A stretch of 64,000 nucleotides of DNA from Pedobacter montanisoli (GTDB taxonomy: Bacteria; Bacteroidota; Bacteroidia; Sphingobacteriales; Sphingobacteriaceae), in assembly GCF_022809115.1 (NCBI RefSeq), contig NZ_JALGBH010000002.1, positions 1,119,543 to 1,183,542 on the forward strand, read 5' to 3'. The translations under genes and the position numbers were made by a program. Shown here one piece after another: positions 45,280-54,750 of this stretch (positions are counted from its first letter, which is position 1; each line of letters starts with the position of its first letter). The notes beneath the pieces are model-generated. The model did no database searches and had not been told where the DNA came from. It was given only the letters and a program-made list of their open reading frames with translations.

Positions 45280-46836
45280 ATGAAACGATTTTATTTTGTC
45301 ATCACCATACTTATTGCTGCCATTTTTATAATGGCCTACCAATATTTTAAGATTTTAAACAAAGGTACTTCTGATAACGAATGGGCACTTAATCAAACTG
45401 CTTCAAATGCTGCTTTGCTGGTAAGTTTTGATAATGATAAAACTTTTTACGAGATCATTAACGGACAAGGAATTATCAGACAGGTAATTGGCGAGCAAAA
45501 AACCGATCTACTGAAATCCATTTATGAAGATTTTAATGCCAATTCATCGTTTAAAGCAATTTCCGAAAGTAACAAGGTTTTTCTGGGTTTTGTTCCTTTA
45601 AAAAACAAGGAGATTGGTTTCATGATCACTTTACAGCTTAAAAACAAGATTAATCCGGGCATTTTTAAGCATTTAAATGCAGAAAATAACAATAACATAT
45701 TAAAAATAAAATCGGGAGATTCTACTCAGTATTACCTTTCTTTTAAGGATAACAAATTAGCTATTGCCGATAATGAAGATTGCCTGCTACATATTTTCGA
45801 TAACAAGAACACCAATAATAATTTTGCCAGTTATATCCGTACCCAAAATAAATTCTCAAAAAATGTACTGGCCAATATTTATGTAGATTTTAACCAGTTG
45901 TCCAAGCTCTTAGCTCCTATTTTAAATTCTGAATTAAGTGGCGAACTGAATGTTTTAAAGCAAAAAGATATTTATGCCAATTTCAGTTATAATTTCAGTA
46001 CCGAAAAACTATTATTAAACGGTTACTTGGATATACAAAACGATCATAATTATTTTAAACTGTTTGAAAATATACCTGAACAAAAAATATATATTGATGA
46101 AATTCTACCTGATAAAACAGCCAATTACGCCATTTATTCTATAAGTGATTATACTAACTGGCAAAAAGCTTTAATTAAATGGCATAACAATAATAAAAGC
46201 GCTCAGAAAACAGAACAACAAATAAATCTGATTAAAGAAAAGTATCGAATAGATCTGAACCAAATTCTACCTAAATATATCAAGAACCAGTTTGGATGTT
46301 TTGAATTAAATACAGGCGAAAAATTTGGTCTGATTGCTTTAAATAACGGCGATAAGCTTTCTCAGGCTTTGTTAGATCTTAGCACAGAGTATTCTCCTGA
46401 AATAAGAATATTTAAAGAACCAGGCATTTTATATAGCTTTTTTGGCGAACCTTTTAAAAAATTCGACCGCCCTTTTTATATCATAAAAGACAATTTTCTG
46501 GTTGTAGCCAATAACGCAAGCAGTTTGCAGGTTTTTCTTAACAGTTACAATAATGGTAAACTATTGGCAGCAACTTCGGGTTACCAGCAGTTTATCAGTC
46601 AGTTGCCTAATGCATCAACCATATTGTATTATATCAATAACGACAATTCAACAGATATCTTCAGCAGAAATCTAAAAACTCCTTATTACAAGCATTTCAG
46701 ATCAGAAAGTGGTTTCAAAAATTACAATGCCTACGGTCTTCAGCTCATGGCTGATAATGGCAAATTTTTAAGTAATGTTGTATTAATGACCAAGCAAAAA
46801 GAACTCAGTGTTGATAGTTTAACGCATTTACCCTGA
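45280..46836 (+). CDS. hypothetical membrane-anchored protein, 518 residues (DUF3352-like)
   Basis: One N-terminal membrane helix (about 5-24) anchors a large periplasmic domain. The repeated pattern of short beta strands, and motifs such as NNFASYIRTQNKFSKNVLANIYVDFNQL and RPFYIIKDNFLVVANNASSLQVFLNSY, recall the DUF3352 group. No catalytic motif is seen. The protein is Asn/Lys-rich. The following outer-membrane gene is 44 nt away on the same strand, so the two may be an operon. Confidence 0.72.
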   Translation: MKRFYFVITILIAAIFIMAYQYFKILNKGTSDNEWALNQTASNAALLVSFDNDKTFYEIINGQGIIRQVIGEQKTDLLKSIYEDFNANSSFKAISESNKVFLGFVPLKNKEIGFMITLQLKNKINPGIFKHLNAENNNNILKIKSGDSTQYYLSFKDNKLAIADNEDCLLHIFDNKNTNNNFASYIRTQNKFSKNVLANIYVDFNQLSKLLAPILNSELSGELNVLKQKDIYANFSYNFSTEKLLLNGYLDIQNDHNYFKLFENIPEQKIYIDEILPDKTANYAIYSISDYTNWQKALIKWHNNNKSAQKTEQQINLIKEKYRIDLNQILPKYIKNQFGCFELNTGEKFGLIALNNGDKLSQALLDLSTEYSPEIRIFKEPGILYSFFGEPFKKFDRPFYIIKDNFLVVANNASSLQVFLNSYNNGKLLAATSGYQQFISQLPNASTILYYINNDNSTDIFSRNLKTPYYKHFRSESGFKNYNAYGLQLMADNGKFLSNVVLMTKQKELSVDSLTHLP

Positions 46837-46880
46837 TTAAAAATAATTATTATTGATTAGCTTTATAAAAACTGCTATTC

Positions 46881-48305
46881 ATGAAAAAATGCCTGCTTAT
46901 AGCTGTATTAACCATTGGTACGCTTAATTTAAACGCACAGCAATACGCATTATTTAATACCAAAACTCTTTTTGATGCTTTTGAAAATCCTGCACAAAAA
47001 GCATTCACTTTAGATTCTTCACGCAAATTCGCTTCAAATTTACTTTTGCCTTATTTTGACCTGAGCGGATTAAATAAAGGCAGTTCAGATGAAGCATTAA
47101 GGAATCTGATTAATAAAGGTTACAGCAATCACAGACTTGGGCCTTTTGATAAAGATTTTGAGAAAACCATGTACGAAAACAATAACATTTACTTGCTTAG
47201 TTTTCGAATTTTTAAGAATCATAAATTTCACAAAGAAATGGGATTTTCATGGCAGGTAAGATCAGAAACTCAGATTAATTATGCTGAAAATAAGAGTTTA
47301 GGCATCTTCGAAAACTTTGGGAAATGGCTTACCATACCAAGAGTAAACGTGTTCAATAATAATGGCAAACTGCAAAGCTACCATCAGTTTAGTTTCTCTT
47401 ATAGAGAAAATTACAATAAAAACTGGGCTTTAGGTGCAAAAATTAGTCTATTAAGCGGTATAGGCTATACAGAGTTTTATGCCAATAATTCATCTGTTAA
47501 CATTAACCCTAATACAAATACCATGCACCTCGTCATGAACGGTACTTACAGAGCCAATTATTCCAATGAAAATAAAGTAAAAATAGCCGACCTCATGCCT
47601 TTCAAAAATCCAGGTCTGTCTATTAGTCTTGGAACTACTTATACAACCAAAAACGGTTTTCATTTAATGGCCAATTTAAAAGATCTGGGTTTTATATGGT
47701 GGGGTAAGAAAAGTTACGAGGGTAATTTTAATATAGATGAAACGCTTAATGATGTAACGGGCGATAATGCCGCTGCAATTATGCGTAAGAATATGCAGAA
47801 GATAGAAACGAGTTTTGGAGAAAACAAGAAATTTGTTTCAAAAACCACTGCCAAAGCCGATTTTTCGGTTTCTAAAACCTTTGGCGCTTACAAGCCTACC
47901 TTAATCCTATCTAAAAATGTATTTGATGATTTTGGAGAAGCTGCTCTGGTAAACACGTTAACATCCGGTAATTTTTCTATTAGCGCAGTACCTTCATATA
48001 CCCTTCAGAAACAATTTAAAGTAGGTGCGCAAGCCATGTATCAAACGCCAAATTTTGAATTCTTTCTGGGCTCTAATGATCTCATAGAAAGCTATTATGC
48101 CAGTAAAGAAATCTTAAAAAATCAGGAAACACAATTAACTGGTTACCACAGAGGCTCTGTATATTTAGGTATCGCCTTTAAAATGGGATATGTAGTTGAA
48201 CATCCGATGAATATGAGCTGGATGCCCGGAGTTGGCGAGAATAAAGATCAGAAAAGCTTTTTCAGTAAGATGTTTGGTATTTTTAAAAAGAAAGCTAAAA
48301 ATTAA
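46881..48305 (+). CDS. outer-membrane protein, DUF5723-like
   Basis: The protein has 474 residues and a signal peptide (about 1-19, ending LNAQ). The N-terminal QYALFNTKTLFDAFENPAQKAF motif and the many amphipathic strands (FSFSYRENYNKNWALGAKISLLSG, GLSISLGTTYTTKNGFHLMANLKDLGF) fit a large beta-barrel of the DUF5723 type in Bacteroidota. A basic C-terminal tail (FGIFKKKAKN) follows. The function is unknown. It converges with tsaB with a 4-bp overlap. Confidence 0.75.
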   Translation: MKKCLLIAVLTIGTLNLNAQQYALFNTKTLFDAFENPAQKAFTLDSSRKFASNLLLPYFDLSGLNKGSSDEALRNLINKGYSNHRLGPFDKDFEKTMYENNNIYLLSFRIFKNHKFHKEMGFSWQVRSETQINYAENKSLGIFENFGKWLTIPRVNVFNNNGKLQSYHQFSFSYRENYNKNWALGAKISLLSGIGYTEFYANNSSVNINPNTNTMHLVMNGTYRANYSNENKVKIADLMPFKNPGLSISLGTTYTTKNGFHLMANLKDLGFIWWGKKSYEGNFNIDETLNDVTGDNAAAIMRKNMQKIETSFGENKKFVSKTTAKADFSVSKTFGAYKPTLILSKNVFDDFGEAALVNTLTSGNFSISAVPSYTLQKQFKVGAQAMYQTPNFEFFLGSNDLIESYYASKEILKNQETQLTGYHRGSVYLGIAFKMGYVVEHPMNMSWMPGVGENKDQKSFFSKMFGIFKKKAKN

Positions 48306-48988
48306 ACTTTCTTCTTGGGTGTTGTGGCTACAAAATCTTTTAGGTAAAAGGGTTCAAAATAAGCAATATCTTCAAATTTCTTTTCTTCAAAAGCCTGCTC
48401 AGCCAGCTTACTCATATGAGCCGCACTGTTAAAATCAGTATCGTAAAAATGTGCATTAACGTTGTCTATTACAGATTGGCATTTGGCTGCGCCATCGCCA
48501 ATAAAAGCAATAAAATGGTTTTGCAAGTATAAAGAGAAGCTTTTCTCATCAATAATTTTAGCAGAAACCTCTTCGTAAAAATTAAGCTTGTTGGTATAAA
48601 CAGCTGTATAAACTTCCATCCTCCTCGCATCAATCATCGGACAGATCAATCCACCAAAATTAGGATGTGCATTGATGTAACCATTAGCCATTAAAGTAAG
48701 TGTATTAATTGCGATGAGAGGTTTATCTAATGCAAAACATAATCCTTTAGCAGTTGCTACGCCTATGCGTAAACCGGTATAAGAACCCGGGCCCTTACTT
48801 ACTGCAATTGCATCCAGATCCTGATATTTTAAACCGGCCTGTAGCATTACATCTTCAATAAAACACGTTAAACTGGAAGCATGAATATTAGAAGCTTTTT
48901 GTTCTTTCAATGCGATGGTTTCACCGTTTACGGCAATGGCAACAGAACAAACCTGTGTAGCTGTTTCTATTTGAAGTATAGTAGGCAT
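48302..48988 (-). CDS. tsaB: tRNA threonylcarbamoyladenosine biosynthesis protein TsaB
   Basis: The protein has 228 residues in an ASKHA fold. ILQIETATQVCSVAIAVNG opens the protein, and SKGPGSYTGLRIGVATAKGL is the TsaB hallmark, followed by PMIDARRMEVYTAVY. TsaB is the scaffold partner of TsaD and TsaE in t6A37 formation and itself lacks metal ligands. The promoter box is at 48997-49004. Confidence 0.94.
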   Translation of the reverse strand: MPTILQIETATQVCSVAIAVNGETIALKEQKASNIHASSLTCFIEDVMLQAGLKYQDLDAIAVSKGPGSYTGLRIGVATAKGLCFALDKPLIAINTLTLMANGYINAHPNFGGLICPMIDARRMEVYTAVYTNKLNFYEEVSAKIIDEKSFSLYLQNHFIAFIGDGAAKCQSVIDNVNAHFYDTDFNSAAHMSKLAEQAFEEKKFEDIAYFEPFYLKDFVATTPKKKV

Positions 48989-48996
48989 ATCAGATG

Positions 48997-49004
48997 CAAA
49001 TATA
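48997..49004 (-). promoter_or_regulatory. tsaB promoter -7 box (TATATTTG)
   Basis: On the minus strand TATATTTG lies 8 nt before the tsaB ATG. AGATTAATCT, the inner 10 bp of the DtxR-like palindrome at 40231, lies upstream at 49027-49036, near where a -33 element would be. Confidence 0.5.
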
Positions 49005-49042
49005 GGCTAATTATGGATAAGGAAAGAGATTAATCTAAATAC

Positions 49043-49273
49043 TCAGGGTACCGGATCATGCCCATGTCCGCCCCAAGGGTGGCATCTACCAATGCGCTTT
49101 AAAGTTAACCAGCCGCCTTTAAAAGGCCCATATTTTTTAATGGCTTCAACTCCATACTGCGAACATGTAGGTGTATAACGGCAATTGGCACCCAATAAAG
49201 GTGAAATAAGCCATTGGTATAGCTTAATAAGCCCTAAGAATAATAAGGAAAATATTTGTTTAATGATTCCCAT
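49043..49273 (-). CDS. yidD: membrane protein insertion efficiency factor YidD
   Basis: The protein has 76 residues. The motifs [62 protein letters not shown] cover almost the whole YidD family pattern, including the three Cys. It is membrane-associated by an amphipathic N-terminal helix and assists YidC. It overlaps rnpA by 14 bp in the order rpmH-rnpA-yidD conserved in many bacteria. Confidence 0.95.
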   Translation of the reverse strand: MGIIKQIFSLLFLGLIKLYQWLISPLLGANCRYTPTCSQYGVEAIKKYGPFKGGWLTLKRIGRCHPWGGHGHDPVP

Positions 49274-49655
49274 TTTCAGCCATGTTCTGGATAAGCTTTT
49301 TGAGCATGCCGTTCATTTTTTTCTCAAAAACAGGATAACTGTAAATTTCTTTACCTACATACTGTACAGATAACAACAATACAGTTTGCGGTGTATTTAA
49401 GTAATTGTATAAGAATTCCTGCTTTTGCTTACGGTAAGCTTCTTTTGTGCGTCGCTTGATCAGGTTTCTGTCAACAGCATGCTTATAACGTTTTTTTGCA
49501 ACGTTAATTACGATCTGAACCGGAAAACTGTGAGATTGAGAAACGGGAAGATAGGTAATCCTGAAAGGATAAAATAAAAAAGAAGAGCCTTTTTTAAATA
49601 GCAAGTCTAATGACTTTTTACTACATAAACGCTCTTCTTTTTTAAATGTGTTCAT
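49260..49655 (-). CDS. rnpA: ribonuclease P protein component
   Basis: The protein has 131 residues. RnpA binds the RNase P RNA and helps mature tRNA 5' ends. [20 protein letters not shown] and the basic motif [22 protein letters not shown] are the family pattern (RNR-like box DRNLIKRR). It is located between rpmH and yidD as in most bacteria. Confidence 0.95.
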   Translation of the reverse strand: MNTFKKEERLCSKKSLDLLFKKGSSFLFYPFRITYLPVSQSHSFPVQIVINVAKKRYKHAVDRNLIKRRTKEAYRKQKQEFLYNYLNTPQTVLLLSVQYVGKEIYSYPVFEKKMNGMLKKLIQNMAENGNH

Positions 49656-49680
49656 TTTTTTGATCGCTTAAGCTGCAAAC

Positions 49681-49713
49681 TGATTGCCAGTGCTCACTTA
49701 AAAATGGCAATCA
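49681..49713 (-). other. hairpin between rpmH and rnpA
   Basis: TGATTGCCA (49681-49689) pairs with TGGCAATCA (49705-49713) over a 15-nt loop. On the minus strand no T-run follows, so it is a candidate processing or attenuation stem that lets rpmH exceed rnpA. Confidence 0.5.
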
Positions 49714-49718
49714 AAAAA

Positions 49719-49877
49719 TTATGCTTTATGACGACGTTCGTCTGAAACTGTCAATCTTTTTCTTCCTTTTGCACGGCGAGATGCTAATACTCTTCTACCG
49801 TTAGCTGTAGCCATTCTTTCGCGGAAGCCATGTTTGTTTCTTCTCTTTCTTTGCGAAGGTTGGAAAGTTCTTTTCAT
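49719..49877 (-). CDS. rpmH: 50S ribosomal protein L34
   Basis: The protein has 52 residues: [20 protein letters not shown], then [20 protein letters not shown], then a short Bacteroidota-type tail [12 protein letters not shown]. The start (cat at 49875-49877) and the stop (tta at 49719-49721) are unambiguous. It opens the rpmH-rnpA-yidD cluster. Confidence 0.97.
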   Translation of the reverse strand: MKRTFQPSQRKRRNKHGFRERMATANGRRVLASRRAKGRKRLTVSDERRHKA

Positions 49878-49918
49878 AACTGTATAATATCTTAACTAAA
49901 GTTTTTTAATAAGAGGTG

Positions 49919-49926
49919 CAAATATA
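49919..49926 (-). promoter_or_regulatory. rpmH promoter -7 box (TATATTTG)
   Basis: On the minus strand TATATTTG lies 41 nt before the rpmH ATG. A TTG in a TTTGTTG context lies about 20 nt further upstream, consistent with a -33 box. Confidence 0.65.
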
Positions 49927-49978
49927 AAGGCATTTTTTCAAAAAAACAACAAAGATTAGTTTTTTATTTTAAGAAAAA

Positions 49979-52348
49979 TCACTTTAAGTAAACATAGGTT
50001 ATACCGTCTCCTCCCCTGTCTAAATGTTCATCCTCAAAATGAGAGATTTCTTTATAACCTTTTAAATGATTTCTGATCAGCTTACGCAAAATACCATCAC
50101 CTTTTCCATGTATAATTTTAATAGATGAAAATCCCAGCATGATGGCTTTATCCAGATAATTTTCAATTTCCTGGATGGCATTTTCACCCCTCATTCCTCT
50201 TACATCCATCTCGGCCTTAAAATTAGACAAAGCTTCGTTTAAACTACCCGAATATGAACTACCCTGTGCAATCTTCTTACCTTGCTTTTTACTGATCTTT
50301 TGTAATTTTTTACGTTTTACAACAGATCTCAGTTCGCCAAAAGCAATTACACAATTATCTTTATTTAATTCTAAAACCTGTCCTATGCTTTCTGTTCCGA
50401 TTAATTGTACCCAATCGCCAACTGCCAATTCAGAATGATCTATTTCTACCACAGGTTTAGGCTCGGGTTTAACTTCATTTTTTTGTAAACCTTTCTGCAG
50501 GTTCTGCCTTAATTGCTTGGTCGCTTCTTTATCGGCCTGTTTTTGCCTGATCTGGGCTATGGTATGTTCTACAAGCTTATTGGCTTCTTTAATAATATGT
50601 TGCGCTTCAATCTTGGCATCCTTAACCAATTGCTTTTTGTTCTCTTCAAAAAACAGTTTTTGCTTTTCGTTTTCAGCTATGAGGTTATTGTATTTATTTT
50701 GCTGATTAGATAATTTAACCTTAGCCTCATGTAAGTTTCTTTTTTCTCTTTCCAGACTTACCAGTAAGCTATCGAGATTATTCTGGCTTGAGCCTATCTT
50801 TTCTTTGGCCAGGTTTAAAACCTCTTTTTGTAATCCTATATTCTGGGCTATTTCTAATGCGTAAGAGCTTCCCGGCTTACCAATGTCTAAAATATACAGA
50901 GGTTTCATTTTATGGTTGTCAAATAGCATCGAAGCATTTTCAAGTCCTTCGGTATCTCCGGCAAAAAGTTTAAGATTAGAATAGTGAGTAGTAATTACCC
51001 CTCTTATTTTCTTGCTATTGAGCACTTCTAAAACTGCCTCTGCCATGGGTCCGCCAAATTGCGGATCGGTTCCTGTTCCAAATTCATCTATCAGCACCAA
51101 AGTTTTAGCTGAAGCATGTTCTACAAAATACCGCATTTTTTTAAGATGCGCACTGTACGTACTTAAATCAGATTCTATAGACTGGTCATCACCTATATCG
51201 GCAAATATTTGCTGAAAAACACCTACCTCACTATGCTCATCGGCAGGTATAAGCAAGCCACATTGCAACATTAACTGCAACAGACCTACCGTTTTCATAC
51301 AAACAGATTTACCTCCTGCATTGGGCCCTGATACCACAACAATCCGTGTTTGCTCATTCAAGCCTATGTTTAAGGGCACCACTGCTTTTTTTTCTGCTGC
51401 AAAAGAAAGCATCAATAAAGGATGTCTGGCATTAATCAAATTTGTTTTAGGTTCCTTTAGCAGAACAGGCATATTGGCTTCAATATCTATAGCAAACAAG
51501 GCCTTTGCTCTTACAAAATCCAGCTTGGTTAAAAAAGAATGGTAGGACAATAAAATAGGAATATACGGCCGCAGATTATCAGTTAGTGCAATTAGAATTC
51601 TTATAATCTCGCGTTTGCGTTCAAATTCAAGGTCTCTTAATTTATTGTTCAATGAAAAGACCTCTTCGGGTTCTATATAAACTGTTTGCCCGCTGGCAGA
51701 TTCATCATGCACATATCCTTTTAACTTACGTTTATTTTCAGCCAGTATCGGAATACAAATTCGCCCATCTCTAACCGTAAGGCTACCATCTGCAACCCAG
51801 TTATTGCCAATTGCCATCTTGTAAATGGCATCCATTTTTTTTCTTACCTCCTGTTCTCCCTTTAAGATAGCAGTTGTAATATCAAAAAGCTCTTTAGATG
51901 CATTGGGCTTTATCTTTCCTTTGGCGTCCAGAACAGTTTCTATGTAAGCTAAAATGCTACGTTCAACCGGAAGATGTTCAAAAAGAGCTTCCAAATTAGG
52001 ATATATGTTCTCACGTTCATCAAAGAACCTAATTACAGCAAATACTGTTTGTAAAGAGGTATAAATCTTAAATAGCTCTTCTTCTATCAAATATGCACCT
52101 TCAACTTTAATTTTATCGGCCAGAGTTTTGATATCAAAAAAAGCGTTGATCTGTAAAGGCTCCTGATTTTCTAATATACTTTTAAATTCTTTGGTCTGTT
52201 GCAGAAATTTCTCTATCTGATCAAAACGGGTCATTACCTGCATTTTTGAAACCAGGTTTTGTCCCATTGTGCTTAAGCAATGTTTATGAACCAGCTGTCT
52301 TATTTCGTTAAAGCCTAATCTCTCTTCGCAATTATCCGGGTATAACAT
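49979..52348 (-). CDS. mutS2: endonuclease MutS2
   Basis: The protein has 789 residues from the ATG at 52348. A TTG 9 nt upstream would overlap the previous gene. It has a MutS core/lever region (1-300), an ATPase with GPNAGGKSV (Walker A) and LVLIDEFGTGTDP (Walker B), a long charged coiled coil (about 510-640), a KOW-like segment, and a C-terminal Smr domain (DVRGMRGENA...IIHGKGDGIL). In other bacteria MutS2 limits recombination or splits collided ribosomes. It starts one base after the DUF4296 gene stop. Confidence 0.95.
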   Translation of the reverse strand: MLYPDNCEERLGFNEIRQLVHKHCLSTMGQNLVSKMQVMTRFDQIEKFLQQTKEFKSILENQEPLQINAFFDIKTLADKIKVEGAYLIEEELFKIYTSLQTVFAVIRFFDERENIYPNLEALFEHLPVERSILAYIETVLDAKGKIKPNASKELFDITTAILKGEQEVRKKMDAIYKMAIGNNWVADGSLTVRDGRICIPILAENKRKLKGYVHDESASGQTVYIEPEEVFSLNNKLRDLEFERKREIIRILIALTDNLRPYIPILLSYHSFLTKLDFVRAKALFAIDIEANMPVLLKEPKTNLINARHPLLMLSFAAEKKAVVPLNIGLNEQTRIVVVSGPNAGGKSVCMKTVGLLQLMLQCGLLIPADEHSEVGVFQQIFADIGDDQSIESDLSTYSAHLKKMRYFVEHASAKTLVLIDEFGTGTDPQFGGPMAEAVLEVLNSKKIRGVITTHYSNLKLFAGDTEGLENASMLFDNHKMKPLYILDIGKPGSSYALEIAQNIGLQKEVLNLAKEKIGSSQNNLDSLLVSLEREKRNLHEAKVKLSNQQNKYNNLIAENEKQKLFFEENKKQLVKDAKIEAQHIIKEANKLVEHTIAQIRQKQADKEATKQLRQNLQKGLQKNEVKPEPKPVVEIDHSELAVGDWVQLIGTESIGQVLELNKDNCVIAFGELRSVVKRKKLQKISKKQGKKIAQGSSYSGSLNEALSNFKAEMDVRGMRGENAIQEIENYLDKAIMLGFSSIKIIHGKGDGILRKLIRNHLKGYKEISHFEDEHLDRGGDGITYVYLK

Positions 52349-52349
52349 T

Positions 52350-52733
52350 TTATTCAACAGGTTTTAAAGTAAGTTTCTTAGTCGCCCTTTCGCTTTCTTT
52401 TTCCCGCTCTTTTTTTAATCTTTCTGTTATTTTCTCGTACATTTTATTAAACAAATCGGGGTTCTTATAATAATAAGAGAGGCTTTTGTTATACAAAGCC
52501 GAATCTATAGTGTATTTTTTATAAATACCTTTATATAAAGGAGCTGAAACTTTTTTTGCGCTATCCTGGTTAGCCAGTGTAGTAGCGTAACCATCCACTA
52601 CATGAATATCATATAAGATCTTTTCCATTTTATCTGGTTGGATAATATCTTTTGGTATGTCCGGTTTACAGCTAAAAAGCAGAGTCGCTACAAAAAGAAA
52701 CGCAAATACTGGTCTAAAGGTCAAAATATTCAT
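52350..52733 (-). CDS. DUF4296 family lipoprotein
   Basis: The protein has 127 residues. The signal peptide ends in the lipobox LFSC, then CKPDIPKDIIQPDKMEKILYDIHVVDGYATTL, the DUF4296 hallmark. The C-terminal third is Lys/Glu-rich and helical. It is the first gene of a two-gene unit with mutS2. The function is unknown. Confidence 0.9.
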   Translation of the reverse strand: MNILTFRPVFAFLFVATLLFSCKPDIPKDIIQPDKMEKILYDIHVVDGYATTLANQDSAKKVSAPLYKGIYKKYTIDSALYNKSLSYYYKNPDLFNKMYEKITERLKKEREKESERATKKLTLKPVE

Positions 52734-52763
52734 CTTTCTTAGGTTAAATTACGCTAAGGTTAC

Positions 52764-52771
52764 TAATTTTG
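52764..52771 (+). promoter_or_regulatory. promoter -7 box of the YggS-aspartate kinase operon (TAATTTTG)
   Basis: TAATTTTG matches TAnnTTTG and lies 17 nt before the ATG at 52789. Confidence 0.6.
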
Positions 52772-52788
52772 GGTAAAAATACTGATAA

Positions 52789-53490
52789 ATGAGCATTGCC
52801 AATAACTTATTAAAATATAAAAATGAAATTGAAGCGCTAAACGTTAAACTCGTGGCGGTTTCAAAAAACCATTCTGCCGATGCGGTTATGGAAGCTTATA
52901 ATGCGGGTCAAAGGGTATTTGGCGAAAATCTGGTTCAGGAAATGGTAGATAAACAGGTTAATTTACCTGCTGATATAAAATGGCATCTGATAGGTCATTT
53001 ACAAAGCAATAAAGTAAAATACATTGCTCCTTTTGTTAAACTTATTGAATCTGTAGATAGTTTAAAGCTACTTAAAGAGATAAACAAACAGGCCGAGAAA
53101 CACCAACGTATAATTGATTGCTTATTACAAATTAACATTGCTGATGAAGAAACCAAATTTGGTTTGGATTTTGACGAAGCCATAGAATTATTGCGATCAG
53201 AAGAATTCTCTGCTTTTAAAAATATCAGAATCATTGGTTTAATGGGTATTGCCACCAACAATGCTTCAGAAAAACAGACCAAAGCCGAGTTTAATGAATT
53301 AAAAGTATTATTTGATGGATTAAAACTGAGTTTCTTTAGAGATCAGGATTATTTCAAAGAGATTTCAATGGGTATGTCTTCTGACTATAAAATAGCCATA
53401 GAAGAAGGTAGCACAATGGTAAGAATAGGGAGCAGTATTTTTGGTAAACGTATCATTAAACATTGGAAATTACAGCAAAATGAAAATTGA
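52789..53490 (+). CDS. YggS family PLP-homeostasis protein
   Basis: The protein has 233 residues in a TIM barrel. The PLP-binding Lys is about Lys26 in LVAVSKNH. FGENLVQEM, WHLIGHLQSNK and SMGMSSDYKIAIEEGSTMVRIGSSIFG are family hallmarks. It binds PLP and controls the vitamin B6 pool. It is the first gene of a five-gene operon, and the next gene overlaps it by 11 bp. Confidence 0.94.
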   Translation: MSIANNLLKYKNEIEALNVKLVAVSKNHSADAVMEAYNAGQRVFGENLVQEMVDKQVNLPADIKWHLIGHLQSNKVKYIAPFVKLIESVDSLKLLKEINKQAEKHQRIIDCLLQINIADEETKFGLDFDEAIELLRSEEFSAFKNIRIIGLMGIATNNASEKQTKAEFNELKVLFDGLKLSFFRDQDYFKEISMGMSSDYKIAIEEGSTMVRIGSSIFGKRIIKHWKLQQNEN

Positions 53491-53947
53491 AATCAGAAAA
53501 GCCGTTAAAGAAGATTGTACCCGACTTTTAGAGTTGATCAATGAACTGGCTGTATATGAAAAGGCACCTGAAGAAGTTACCGTTACACTTGATGAATTTA
53601 TAGATGCCGGTTTTGGCTCAAATAAAGTTTGGGACGCTTTTGTTGCTTTAGATAATGGTATCATTGTAGGAATGGCCTTATATTACATCCGCTATTCTAC
53701 CTGGAAAGGTTGCAGATTGTATCTTGAGGATTTTCTCGTTACTGATAATTATAGAGGCAAAGGAATAGGTAAAATATTATTTGACCGTGTGGTAGAAGAA
53801 GCCAAAGCCAAAAATTACAATGGCATGAACTGGCAGGTATTAGAATGGAATACTCCAGCAATTAATTTTTATGATAAATATGGCGCAAATTATGACGCTG
53901 AATGGCTGAACGGTTCATTCTCAAAAGAAAAACTCCTTACATTATGA
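53480..53947 (+). CDS. GNAT family N-acetyltransferase (diamine acetyltransferase-like)
   Basis: The protein has 155 residues. I placed the start at ATG 53480, where the conserved MKIEIRKAVKEDC begins. The upstream in-frame extension lies wholly inside the YggS gene. YLEDFLVTDNYRGKGIGKIL is the acetyl-CoA loop and WQVLEWNTPAINFYDKYGA the closing motif, as in spermidine/thialysine acetyltransferases. The acceptor is not proven. Confidence 0.9.
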   Translation: MKIEIRKAVKEDCTRLLELINELAVYEKAPEEVTVTLDEFIDAGFGSNKVWDAFVALDNGIIVGMALYYIRYSTWKGCRLYLEDFLVTDNYRGKGIGKILFDRVVEEAKAKNYNGMNWQVLEWNTPAINFYDKYGANYDAEWLNGSFSKEKLLTL

Positions 53948-54750
53948 AAAACATATCCTTAAAAACAACGCTATTTTTTCTATTCATTGCCCTGTCTTTT
54001 TTTGCATGTCGCAATGAAGAAAAAAAGGGTAAAGATTTAACAGGAACAGATACTTTAACTTATAAAACCGAGCACATACAGGTATTAAGTAGTTATATTC
54101 CCAAACCACAAGATGGGATAACAGACATTACAAAAGCTACCATTTCATACCCGGTATTTCAGAACAAAGCTTTAAATGATTACCTTTTAAAGCAGGTATT
54201 TAGTTTTTTCTCTCAGGAAGAACCTCCTACCTCTTACCAAGATGTTGCTAACAGCTTTGTTAAAGGTTATGATGAATTTGCGACTGAAAACAAAGATTAT
54301 ACACATAGCTGGTACTTAGACATCAACATCAAACCGATAAGTCAATTTAAAGACTATATTGCACTAGCTTATACACATAGCGATTATACTGGTGGTGCTC
54401 ATGGCTCACACAACATCATCTATATTAATTTTGATCCCGTTCAGAATAAGCCTTTAACTTTAGACAACCTTATAGAAAATGGCTCTTCAATTAAGTTGAC
54501 TGCTCTAGGCGAACAAATTTTTAGGAAAGATGAAAAATTAAGCGCAACGGAGCCTCTTACAGAAAAATATTTCTTTGAAAACGGAAAATTTATATTGCCT
54601 TTAAACTTCTATATTGGCAAAAATGGTCTGGTATTTCTATACAATGCTTATGAAATTAAGCCTTATGTTGATGGAACTACCGAACTCGTGATCCCCTTTG
54701 ATCAATTAAAAGGGATATTAAAACCTCAATATCTAACTGCAAAAAATTAA
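53944..54750 (+). CDS. DUF3298/RsiV-like lipoprotein
   Basis: The protein has 268 residues from the ATG at 53944, which overlaps the GNAT stop (ATGA). The signal peptide ends in the lipobox FFAC. YTGGAHGSHNIIYINFD and NKPLTLDNLIENGS are DUF3298/DUF4163 hallmarks, shared with the lysozyme-binding RsiV fold. The function in Bacteroidota is unknown. The following gene starts at TAATG. Confidence 0.87.
   Translation: MKNISLKTTLFFLFIALSFFACRNEEKKGKDLTGTDTLTYKTEHIQVLSSYIPKPQDGITDITKATISYPVFQNKALNDYLLKQVFSFFSQEEPPTSYQDVANSFVKGYDEFATENKDYTHSWYLDINIKPISQFKDYIALAYTHSDYTGGAHGSHNIIYINFDPVQNKPLTLDNLIENGSSIKLTALGEQIFRKDEKLSATEPLTEKYFFENGKFILPLNFYIGKNGLVFLYNAYEIKPYVDGTTELVIPFDQLKGILKPQYLTAKN

Noticed and set aside
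50513..50713. Hydrophobic open frames antisense to mutS2
   Set aside because: They mirror the charged coiled coil of MutS2 on the other strand, a common source of false membrane proteins.
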